Positions 23,033-31,349 of a stretch of DNA of 31,349 nucleotides are shown here, in pieces. Within the stretch, counting starts at the first letter, position 1, and every line of letters begins with the position of its first letter. A model generated the notes under the pieces. It worked only from the letters and a program-made list of their open reading frames with translations. It searched no databases and was not told the origin of the DNA. The stretch spans positions 1 through 31,349 of the forward strand of contig ADNK01001471.1 of the NCBI GenBank assembly GCA_000320545.1, read 5' to 3'. The position numbers and the translations under genes are program-made. The DNA comes from Bigelowiella natans CCMP2755. Taxonomy: Eukaryota > Cercozoa > Chlorarachniophyceae.

Positions 23033-23656
23033 ATGGCTTCCGTTCATGTTGATGGAGAAGAAGACTATGAGGAATCAGAGGCTACTGACCACACGGATGT
23101 AACTGAGGAGACAGATACGACTCAGTTTGATAAAAAGTCTGAAGGTAAGAAGAAAACCAAGGGTAGAGGCTTTAAGGAGCAAGGAAATATCGACTCTCGG
23201 TATCAAGGCCGCTCGGGAAGATTTTCTGGCGTCGATTCCAGCAAAGTGAAGAACGGGAACTTACAATGTATGAAGTTTTAACCATTTGAGATACTCACAC
23301 CATAATAATTAATTAAGCACTGAACCATCAATGTTAACACATAATTTGAGCATTCGTTTCAATAATGAGCTTGTTATGATGTTGCAGCTGTTGAAGGATG
23401 GATTCTCTTCATTCGTGGAATTCATGAGGAAGCGCAAGAAGAGGACGTGTATGATCTTTTCGCTGATTACGGAGAGATTAAGCAGCTACATTTGAACCTT
23501 GACAGAAGAACAGGCTATGTTAAAGGCTACTCCTTAATTGAATATGAAAAATATGAGGAAGCTGAAAGTGCAGTTAAGGCTCTGAATGGAACAGAGCTTC
23601 TCGAAAGAGAGATCCAGGTCGAATTTGCGTTCAAACCTACCAAAAAGAAAAAGTGA
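23033..23656 (+). CDS. RBM8A: RNA-binding protein 8A (Y14), exon-junction complex
   Basis: Y14 pairs with Mago nashi in the exon-junction complex that marks spliced mRNA for export, localisation and nonsense-mediated decay. Two coding exons: 23033-23267 and 23388-23656 (TGA), joined at a phase-1 intron of 120 bases that restores [16 protein letters not shown], giving 167 residues (human 174). The N-terminus is acidic ([20 protein letters not shown]), then basic. The single RRM spans about residues 83-160 with RNP2 LFIRGI, the family hallmark [20 protein letters not shown] (RNP1 KGYSLIEY) and [18 protein letters not shown]. The tail is only PTKKKK, without the Arg-Ser repeats of the animal protein. 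Identification is strong. Confidence 0.96.
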
Positions 23657-24262
23657 TTTCTCGTCAGCAAAGGAAATCAAAATACTAAAAATAACTATGA
23701 TGGTAGAAGGACAATTTGGAAGCTTCTCTGTGTTGTTTCAGTCTTAGAAATACATGGACTGTAGATGTAAAAAGCTAAGATTCTTTTGTTGGGTCACTCA
23801 CGGCTAATGGTCGCTATTTCATATTCTCACATGCCGATAGATTGTGTACACAGTGGTCGTCGTAATGAGGATGTGGTAGACATGATGTATATCATGCAAT
23901 GTTACATGTATATATGCATATGTGTGTGTGTGTATATATATATATATATACACACATGTACATATGCATACACGTGCATCCATGCCAGCGAAACAATCAT
24001 GCACTACTCGATAATGTCTGCGCTAGCCCTAGCCACACTAGCACAGCACAAGAATAACAAAAGAAAACGCTCTGTTGTATGGGTAGCACGCAGTACGATG
24101 CGATGAGGATGAGTGCGAGTATATATTGTCGATCTAGGCATCAGTGCATACGTAGTCTACATAGTGTATGCTAGTATGTAGTAGCTGTTAGATCGCAGTG
24201 CTACTAGTAGTAGTAGTACATATAGTATAATTATATCCGTCTTACATCGCAGTATTATTATC

Positions 24263-24298
<36 letters not shown>

Positions 24299-24795
24299 CG
24301 TCCGTAGCACAACGTGCGTGCAAGCTGCCGCAATTGTTGACATTATAGGCCGGCATCGTAAGATCGTAAGTTGGTGCAATGCTAGAATGTGCTATCGTGT
24401 ACGATGCTGTCGTACGATATATACTACGGCGATGCGAATGCAACGCTATGTATACGAGCACGATGCATGGCCATGATTATAGGTGTGCTAGCTGGGCCAT
24501 CGATCATGCAGTAGTGTATTACGATACGTGTGTAGCAGTGTAGTCCAGTGTAGTCCAGTGAGTAAGTAAAAATACTTGCAATAATAGCTATCGCGGCTAA
24601 TGAAACTGACCGTTAATGAAGAAGCAAATAAGCTGGCGTAATGGATAGCAATAGCTAGCAAGCTACATAGCTACAGCATGCTTGCAAAGTCGGCTACCAT
24701 TAGCCACACATGTGACATGCTCAGTCACAATGACAATTATGTATATTTCAACAATACACTTCCTAGAACAATTTTTCCCTTTACTTATCAAATTT
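23657..24795. other. Intergenic stretch with TA/GT and GTA repeats and many short palindromes
   Basis: No supported gene. A GT-TA-CA compound repeat lies at about 23922-23956 and a (GTA)n tract at about 24262-24298, with a shorter one near 24205. From about 24100 to 24680 the DNA is dense in words such as atgcatggccatg and tgctagctgggccatcgatcatgcag, like the block at 20.6-21.1 kb. The two blocks have similar texture but no long shared sequence that I can see. Confidence 0.5.
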
Positions 24796-25053
24796 TCAAT
24801 CGTCGTAAATACAGTCACCCTTATCATCTCTTGCACTTGAATCAAATATTTGTGTTAGCTTACAGTCCATATATTCTCCAACATTCGCTGTTTCATAGGC
24901 AGAGGGCCGACCCGTATTGATAGGCGTAATATTGACATCATCACAGGGGTTAAGAAACATAATCACAGAGAAGCGGTCGTTATTCAAACTCTTACCAGGC
25001 ACTGGCACTACTCGATGAACAGAAGAACGAAATTCTTGGTTCGTCCATCGCAT
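24796..25053 (-). CDS. C-terminal part of a 2-oxoglutarate/Fe(II) dioxygenase (5'-truncated)
   Basis: Matches the end of the isopenicillin N synthase-like dioxygenase fold: LMRWTNQEFRSSVHRVVPVP, in which the His of SSVHRVV is the distal iron ligand, then NNDRFSVIMFLNPCDD, in which Arg and Ser of RFS bind 2-oxoglutarate, and the C-terminal GEYMDCKLTQIF. The upstream HxD iron motif and the whole N-terminal half are missing on this strand. The frame reads a few codons into the facing gene (DSQP), then the similarity ends near 25055. No acceptor AG lies at that edge, so this looks like a real break and not an exon boundary. It is probably a pseudogene piece or half of a rearranged gene. Confidence 0.72.
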   Translation of the reverse strand: MRWTNQEFRSSVHRVVPVPGKSLNNDRFSVIMFLNPCDDVNITPINTGRPSAYETANVGEYMDCKLTQIFDSSARDDKGDCIYDD

Positions 25054-25742
25054 GAGAGGTTGTGAATCATGGTCTGGACGGTATCACACAGGCGGAGCTC
25101 GCAGCGAAGACAAACTTTTTTGCGCTCACTGACGGGGAAAAAAGAAAATATGAACTTAGCTTTAAAGAGGGGGAATTGCTGTTCGGCTACGCTGCTGTTG
25201 GTGCTGAGAAGGCGGATATTGCAAACCTGTCTCTCACCGGGAAGCAGGAATTTACAGGTCGTTTCGTTTTCACCGAAGCCTGCTCATTGTCCTACCTACA
25301 TGAAGTTAATTTGATGATAATGTTTGTAACTTCAGATCTAATGGAGAGCTTTCAAGTCGCCGATCCAGCTTTTGCACAAGATCAAACAATACCGCCTGGA
25401 CTAGAAGATGCATTGGTGCCCTTGTACTATCAACAACAGAGAATAGGCCTCGAGTTACTCGAGCTCTGTGCCGAATCGCTCAACCTTCCGAAAGACTTTT
25501 TCGCAAAGGATCACACCGGACGCCGCCATCGCACTGTCCTGCGTGTGACTAGATATCCAGCACTCTCATCCATCGGTCAAGCTGGAAGAAGCCGAGATCC
25601 CGGCAAGCCTTTCCTACGATCTCGATATTTCTCTGCCGCTCCCCCTTCAAGTCCACAGTGGGAAATCAAGGCTCCTTGTGCGTGGAGAAAGGTGCCCATG
25701 AAGAAGCGGGCAGCGTTGAAGCAGGCCTTCGCAGGCCATTAA
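25046..25742 (+). CDS. N-terminal part of a 2-oxoglutarate/Fe(II) dioxygenase (truncated at both ends)
   Basis: VVNHGLDGITQAELAAKTNF, then FFALTDGEKRKYELSF and FGYAAVGAEKAD form the conserved N-terminal region of the isopenicillin N synthase-like family (family NHG, FF-L, EK, GY). After a likely intron (donor near 25258, acceptor ending 25335) comes DLMESFQVADPAFAQDQ, then LGLELLELCAESLNL-like helices (ELLELCAESLNLPKDFF) and VLRVTRYPAL near 25535-25565. The next expected element, HTDYG with the HxD iron ligands, is not found; the frame runs on to a stop at 25742 without family features. Upstream, TGA at 25047-25049 closes the frame, and the exon encoding the protein start is not visible. A second frame at about 25561-25700 (HPSVKLEEAEIPASLSYD) is also open and unexplained. 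Confidence 0.68.
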
Positions 25743-26067
25743 AGCACCGGCGTAGCATCTTATCCGGAGGTAGACTATGGACCGAGTGGAACTGTTGGAC
25801 ATTTTTGACATCGCGACATGATTTTCCTGCTGTCGTCGTTGTTGTCTTCCCAGTTCTTGCTTTCTGTTTTTGGCATTTTTTTATAACCTCCATGGTTCTA
25901 TGCGTGCGACAAGGATTTATTGACTTCTACCTCCACATCTCGGAACCATTTCCCAGTTACACAATTCATTTCGTGCAAGCCCCGAAGCTTGCCGAAGGAG
26001 GAGAGGGAACGCGGCAGATTCAGTATACTCTTCGGATCGAACAACAGAGCATCACTTATCACCAGTA
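25743..26067. other. Short gap between dioxygenase remnant and Cys-repeat gene
   Basis: The plus strand carries an open frame (for example FIDFYLHISEPFPSYTIHFV) whose stop TAA overlaps the ATG at 26068 as TAATG. It has protein-like composition but I recognise no family and found no phased upstream exon. It may be the last exon of an unrecognised gene or chance. Confidence 0.3.
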
Positions 26068-27191
26068 ATGGCGTCATCGACAGCAACTGTTGAAATCCCC
26101 CCAGAGTCTCAACAAGAAATTCAGAATTTGATGAAGGTAACCGTTTCTCCTTGCATGTGTACGTGATACAATACGAGAGCAAAAGCACAACATTTTCTAC
26201 AAATGCTCGTAGCACATGTGTCGTAGTGTAGCTTCTCTGGGTTGACAAGAAAGTAAGGAAATCATAGACGAAGCAGTTGTGGCAGCACCAATGCAACATG
26301 ACGTACATCCATAAAAACAACTGCTTTCAGGATCTCGCGACCAGTTTGACGTTAAACCAACCTGAAGACCCTGTTGAAGGAGCGATTGAGATTCTGAAGA
26401 AGGAAGATCAAACAGGACTTCCGAAGGCAGACAAGATGGTATGCAAGGAATGTAAGGGTAGGGAAAAGACAAGACAGGAGGAAATAAAAGGAAGCGGAGG
26501 AGGAGGAGGAGGAGGAGGTGAAGGAGGAGGAGCTGGAAATAAGGAAAAGAAGGAGGAGTTTCTTACCGTCGAATTGTTCAAGAAAGAAATAGAGGGGAAA
26601 ATATATCCAAAGCATGTAAATTCGCTCCTGAATCTCCACATTAGCCAGTGTAAGGAAAAAGGTTGCAACGAACTAGCTTTCTTCACGAGAAGAATTCCCA
26701 GAAGCTGGAGTGAGGTCAACACACCTTGTATAATTTATGATTGGTTTACAACGAAGGATGCTCCCGACGTAACGGGGTGCAGTGTTGGTAGAGAGATGAA
26801 TAATATTGTGATGGAACTTTTTCCCCGAGGGAGTGTGACAGAGGAATCGAAGGCCATGGAGCTTGGAGTGCTGGAGCAGGAGGTTGGAACAGTGACAACT
26901 GAAACGTTGCAAATGGCGATTTCCCGAAAAGGGACATCCATAAGAGATATAAATCTACTGTTACATCTGCATATAAAGCAGTGTGATTTTGATGGAAAGC
27001 GATGCTGTAAAATCGGCACATTTGATGGGAGTTCCCCAAAAAATATGGACAAAGACAGGTGTAAGATCTACAACCAAGTCCCGTCGTTACGAGAAAAATT
27101 ACGAAAAGTGTTACCCGAACATACAGACTGTCCGACGGGAATAGCACTAAATATGATTGCTGAAGCCGCCCACCAAGGAAAAACAAAATGA
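26068..27191 (+). CDS. Unrecognised protein with two Cys/His-containing repeats
   Basis: Two exons, 26068-26136 and 26331-27191 (TGA), phase-0 intron of 194 bases with clear GTAACC donor and TTTCAG acceptor; 309 residues. The N-terminal 60 residues are helical (PPESQQEIQNLMKDLATSL; GAIEILKKED), followed by a CxxC (VCKECKG) and a poly-Gly/Glu linker encoded by a GGA repeat (about 26487-26535). Two repeats follow, about residues 100-190 and 212-300. The first has LLNLHISQCKEKGC and later TPCIIYDWF; the second has LLLHLHIKQCDFDGKRCC and later DRCKIYNQV. Each is followed by another Cys in TGC or TDC. Spacing suggests a small metal-binding or disulphide fold repeated twice. The pattern recalls TAZ-like zinc helices but does not fit that family. 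No signal peptide or membrane segment. Function unknown. Confidence 0.72.
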
Positions 27192-28329
27192 AAAGCAAAA
27201 AAAAAACTAATTGAGTTAATGGAAGTGAAGAGACTGATGTAGCATGCATATATGAGACGGATGTAAAGAAACGATTAAAATTCTTTCTTCAATAGTTATC
27301 CCAAAGTAGCTGTACAAAGCTGCGGCTACATAAGGAAATGAAATGTGGGGCATGGTCTATACATGACTATACGACGACGATCGATTGCGTGCCTGCCATG
27401 CGTGTAGATGCTATGTTGCAGCCTGGCATTACAAGACTGATGTGATACGGTGTCGAGATGTTGGCGGGAAAATGCGGTGCACAATATGCTACGCACGTCG
27501 TGAACGCTAGAGCAATGCAAACATTCCATGATTAGCGAACATCGAAACAGCAGTCAGGGAAATGAAATGCACCAGAACACTCTACTCAGCGATCCATTTG
27601 TTCAATGACGATTCCCTCATTCACCTAGGCTTCATCAGATCTCTCATTTTGTCATGTTTATATGTGTTGGAGAACAGTTCAGGAATGATAGACATGCATA
27701 CCATATTGCTGTGTCCATTATAGGATGGACCTTGCTTGGAAATTGAGCCATAGGTGATAGCGCGATGCTCTGCTATGGAGTTTTGCTATGTCATTTTCAA
27801 CAAAGATTGTTTTCACAAAAGACATGTGATGTGACTATGATTTTCACCATGCCATTCTAGCAATTTAGTTCAGCAGTAGGTCGCCAGTAGGCAAATTTTC
27901 ATGTTGCGCATTTTGGCAATTTTGGCTACTGCGACTACATGGGGAAATGAAATGTGGGGCATGGTCTATGCACGACGACGATCGATTGCGTGCCTGCTAT
28001 GCGTGTAAATGCTGTGATGCAGCCTGGCATTCCAAGACTGATATGATACGGTGTCGAGATATTTACGGGAAAATGCTGTGCACAAGATGCTACGCACGAG
28101 CTCATGAATAGTAGAGCAATGCATATATTCTATGATTAGCGAACATCGAAAAAGTAGTCACGACCGTGTGGGGATATGACCGATCGATGCTATCTGACAG
28201 ACACGGAAAGAGGCCACATCTCCAACCGTAGCGCCAACCACGTCTAGACGTGTGCTTCAACTGTAGTGATGTTCATGCTCTTGCAGAACGTCTGCGCAAC
28301 GGTGGCATACATCCGTGCCTGGTGCAATA
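27192..28329. other. Intergenic between the Cys-repeat gene and the IleRS 3' end
   Basis: Contains the direct repeat pair. The 370 bases between the copies and the 170 bases after copy 2 show no recognisable gene, tRNA or splice-linked frame. The genes on either side converge here. Confidence 0.5.
27321..28160. repeat. Pair of diverged direct repeats, about 230 bp each
   Basis: Copy 1 spans about 27321-27556 and copy 2 about 27930-28160, same orientation, offset about 605-609 bases, with about 370 bases between. Both contain gaaatgaaatgtggggcatg, then gacgacgatcgattgcgtgc, ggtgtcgagat and gattagcgaacatcgaaa. By eye they agree at most positions, with scattered substitutions and small indels. 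No gene is visible in or between them. They could be terminal repeats of a small element or an old tandem duplication. Confidence 0.8.
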
Positions 28330-30068
28330 TCACCTGACAGAGTGAATCCACACAACATTGAGCATCTCAGCACATATCACATCGGCGTTTACAACTACTA
28401 TGCTCCTCTTGGAGGCACCACCTATGTTCCAGCATCTTGGACATTTGGATCCTTTCGCCGCCCTCACCTCCACTGAACACAGAGGCAAACAAAATGCAGA
28501 AAACGTCATCCATCGTTCAGATGTAAAGGAAAAGAGCAAGGGCAGCGTTCCTTAGCAAACAAAAAATATCGCCAAAAGGAGGTGGAAGTGGAACAAGAAC
28601 CTTTTACATCGGCTGCGTACAGCTGTCCTTCGATTCTGAAAGTCTTAAAGAGTGGCGGTGATTGGTGCTCCCTTGTACGTGCGGTTGTGTCCCCCTTTCG
28701 TTCCATTTTCTCGTCGCACTCGTCCATCCCTCTCCCTCCTACTCCTCCTCCCCCTCCTTCCCCTTCTCCTTCAGTGCCCGGTAACTGTAAGGAACCCTCC
28801 TCTCCGAACGAAACAATGGCGTGCGATGATCTCATGAGACTCGACAACTAAGAGTAGCCAGAAGAAGGGGAAATCGGGACTTCATCGAGCATTTACGAAG
28901 ATATGCACGAACATGTGCAACAACAGTACAGCAAAATAGCCTTTTTGTTTTCGGTTCAAGAAAGAAAGTAGCATGCAATGACCTGTTTATTCTCTTGCAG
29001 GGACTCCAGGAGCGTGAAGAAGGCTTTCCCGTTGGTGGTAACCTCTATCTCTGCCTCTAGAGAGCTTCAAATCATCAGCGATCCGCAAAAGAAAGGTCAT
29101 GTGTAAGGTTCGTCATACGAAGATCAGAGTCGATAGTGTATATCAGAGAGCGCGTGTTTCCTGTCTCCTTCTCCCCTCTCCGCCCCCTCTTCGGCCTCTA
29201 TACTACTTCCACTCCTTCTTCTGTTCGTCTCGTCCTTCCTCACCCCATGCCTCTCTTCTGCACTCGATGTCACCTGCGAATGAGCTCTCTTTCCCTAGCG
29301 TTCTCCAGAACACGGTTGGCCTCCTCCATCAGCACCTCCAGCCCTGCATTTCGAATACGATGTCGCGGTCACATTCTCGTCTCACAACCCATTCCGAGAA
29401 TAGCAACGACAACCAACACGCATTTGCACCGCCGTATCGTCGTTATGTTTCGATTCCATATTCTCTCATATTCCCGGGTGCAGTGCGGGTGAGCCCGGGG
29501 GGGTGGGGGGGGGGTATATACAAGAGGGTTACCTTCCATTTGGCCCGCGATCTCTTTCGAGTGCCAGCTCTCTTCTAATTAGGGCATGAAACGGTATCAG
29601 TCGTGATGAGAGAGAGAAAAATTGGGAGGGGGGGTTGGCACCATTTGCCAGCCAGCCATGTGTGAAGATACATCTTAATTCCTCCTGAGTCCTGGCCCCA
29701 TAGCATCCTCCTCCTCCAAGCCCTCCTTTGAATCCATCCACAATCGCTAAGCAAGAGAACAAGCACTTGTTATTGAGGTTCAGAAGGAAAAGAAAAAGAA
29801 GAAGAAGAAGAAGAAGAAGAAACAACACGCGATGAAGTCGATCATCGCCGCTGCTGCGCGCGCTCGCTGTCCACCTTTCGGAGTAAATTCGTAGATTTCT
29901 TGCGCAACGTGAGGAATGACAGGGGCTAGTGCCTTGAGAAGGTTCTGTGACCGCACCATACACGGGAAGAAAGGGATGAGAGACAAGTGACAACGGCGAA
30001 GGGAGTCGCCCATAATGCGTTCCAATATCACAGTTATTTCTGCAGGATAACTACAACAAATAGCCTTG

Positions 30069-30102
<34 letters not shown>

Positions 30103-30453
30103 CGTGGAGTGTTCGCTACCTCTAATACGCGTGCTAGGACGAATTGGGCGGATCTGCGCTGGAATGAAGCCTTCGAGTCTGCATACAGCCTGTCCTTGCT
30201 CGTATCGAGGTAGAATGATGACAGCCTGTGCGCCACAAGATCATCAGCTCGCTCAGCAGCAAAGCTCAGGGGTTGATAGAGGAACAATGCGCGTGTGTGC
30301 GACGCGTATGCAAAGAAGTTGAAATCAGGAAACTTCTTCTGCGGTAGCGAGCCTCCCTCACAGAAGATTGGCCACGACGCTCAGAAACGAACATTGAAGT
30401 GCTCCGCGACGACGACATGGCCCCGCCGCACGCTTTGGATGCTTTTATTCTCC

Positions 30454-30501
<48 letters not shown>

Positions 30502-30871
30502 ACTTGTTGGAGATATGACTGCATGGTCACCTTGAATTGATAAAATGCGTAGCAATGCTCACGGCTTGCGCGAAGGAGTAGTTTCGATAGCTTTCGTCGA
30601 TCTCATTGCAGGTTTCCTTAAAAGCGAGAGAGTCAGAAAAAAAAGGAGAACAAGGCCGATTCGGAAGGATGCGGGACGTGACACAATTGGGGGCTGCCCG
30701 CTGCGACTACTGCAGAGCAGCAAGTACACCAATCATTGAAAAACCGAAACCCGAAATCCTCTTATCGAAATCGCAAGCACGGCGCACACATACGTTCAGC
30801 AGATGCAGCAGATACGCATCCACGAAGGGCAGAGTGCCCTTTGATTCCCTTCCATCTTGCTCTCTCACGAC
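28330..30871 (-). CDS. ileS: Isoleucyl-tRNA synthetase, bacterial/organellar type (3' exons only)
   Basis: Charges tRNA-Ile. Ten exons read leftwards: 30794-30871, 30563-30616, 30304-30338, 30120-30225, 29875-29944, 29533-29574, 29274-29343, 28983-29064, 28601-28847 and 28330-28472 (TGA); all phases agree. Blocks of the anticodon-binding domain: [27 protein letters not shown]; the hallmark [38 protein letters not shown] with [35 protein letters not shown]; and a C-terminal [10 protein letters not shown] corresponding to the bacterial zinc-binding CxxCW. The second Cys pair of that site is reduced to one Cys (VICAEM), so zinc binding may be lost. A Gly/Glu-rich insert lies in exon 28601-28847. 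The catalytic domain (HIGH, KMSKS) must lie past the right edge. Family features point to a mitochondrial or plastid enzyme; the targeting peptide is not in view. Confidence 0.86.
30452..30502. repeat. (TC)n microsatellite in an IleRS intron
   Basis: A long CT run interrupted by single TTT steps, in the intron between exons 30563-30616 and 30304-30338. Other intronic repeats in this gene are (GAA)n at about 29792-29822 and (ATC)n at about 30068-30100, plus poly-G near 29498-29513. Confidence 0.9.
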
Positions 30872-30966
30872 CTACATCGTAAGAAAGACAACAATCACCA
30901 GTCACATCAGCGATGTAGCATGCTTAAAATCAGCCGCAGCAATTCTCTGTATTTGTGGTTGCGGTA

Positions 30967-31163
30967 CTATAACTACGAAGGAGCTTGTCCAAACGCACCA
31001 GTGTGGGGCTTGTCGGCCAATCATTGCTCTTATGTTCCTCTCCCTGCGGCATCGTCCAGGCAACACAATCCCAGTCGTCCAAACACCCTGCAATCAAGTT
31101 TGCCGCCATCAGCAAAAAACTCGGAGCAACTGTCTAAGAGGCACAAACGCACGCGCGCGCGCG

Positions 31164-31201
<38 letters not shown>

Positions 31202-31349
31202 GTGATGATGAGGGTACCAAACTTTAGAGGGTGTATGCACGAGTGGGATTGTGTAACATGAGCGAGAGGGGCGGGGAGAGCGACATAAGAGCAATGATTG
31301 GGCGACAAGCCCCACACTGGCGCGTGTGGACACGCACCTTTGTAGATAG
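30967..31349. repeat. Imperfect long inverted repeat around a GC/GT microsatellite
   Basis: The left arm, about 30967-31103, reads ctataactacgaagg... then ccagtgtggggcttgtcg and caatcattgctcttatgt. The reverse complement of about 31215-31349 reads the same words in the same order with scattered changes, out to acacaatccca(g/c)tcgt and caccct...aagtttg. Arms are about 130 bases. The loop holds (GC)n then (GT)n at about 31149-31200. The right arm reaches the window edge and may continue. It sits where an upstream intron of the IleRS gene is expected. Confidence 0.75.

Noticed and set aside
26031-26070. TAATG stop/start overlap suggesting a dicistronic message
   Set aside because: The upstream frame is not a supported gene, and such an overlap is easily chance in a eukaryote.
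29575-29766. Possible extra IleRS exon (minus, contains [11 protein letters not shown])
   Set aside because: Joining the exons at 29875-29944 and 29533-29574 directly keeps phase and family order; including this piece creates a stop.
31141-31205. GC/GT tandem units considered as a CRISPR-like array
   Set aside because: Simple dinucleotide repeats with no spacers; no CRISPR array is present in the window.

Overview
The window is nuclear DNA of a eukaryote, most likely a unicellular protist or alga. Genes are split into many short exons by GT-AG introns of about 50-250 bases. They include families found only in eukaryotes (exon-junction protein Y14, a Rab5-type VPS9 exchange factor, FAM98, RasGAP, a Dam1-like kinetochore protein). 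Introns and intergenic DNA are packed with microsatellites and poly-G runs. A bacterial-type isoleucyl-tRNA synthetase fits an organelle-targeted enzyme. I cannot name the species.

Layout, left to right. 1-885: an AT-rich block with a decayed superfamily-1 helicase on the minus strand, probably from a virus or mobile element, ending sharply against GC-richer DNA. About 2.7-11.8 kb: minus strand, a large low-complexity-rich gene whose core (about 6.8-9.7 kb) is a RasGAP domain; its outer exons are uncertain. 12.9-14.9 kb (+): VPS9-domain Rab GEF in three exons. 15.8-16.8 kb (-): small six-exon FHA-domain gene, head to head with a 15-exon FAM98 gene at 17.3-20.2 kb (+). 21.6-22.6 kb (-): four-exon Dam1-like gene, head to head with RBM8A/Y14 at 23.0-23.7 kb (+). 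24.8-25.7 kb: two pieces of 2-oxoglutarate/Fe(II) dioxygenase genes on opposite strands with their broken 5' ends touching. 26.1-27.2 kb (+): unrecognised protein with two Cys/His-containing repeats. 27.3-28.2 kb: a pair of direct repeats of about 230 bp. 28.3-30.9 kb (-): 3' part of an isoleucyl-tRNA synthetase gene whose catalytic exons lie beyond the right edge. 31.0-31.35 kb: imperfect long inverted repeat around a GC/GT microsatellite.

Exon boundaries of the VPS9, FHA, FAM98, Dam1-like, RBM8A, Cys-repeat and IleRS genes were worked out by hand from splice signals. Their reading phases join without internal stops, so these models are fairly strong. The RasGAP flanks and the dioxygenase pieces are not closed models. 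The genes are unrelated housekeeping and signalling genes, with no sign of an operon or single pathway. The most unusual items are the decayed helicase, the dioxygenase rearrangement, the Dam1-like gene, the Cys-repeat orphan and the two repeat structures near the right end.
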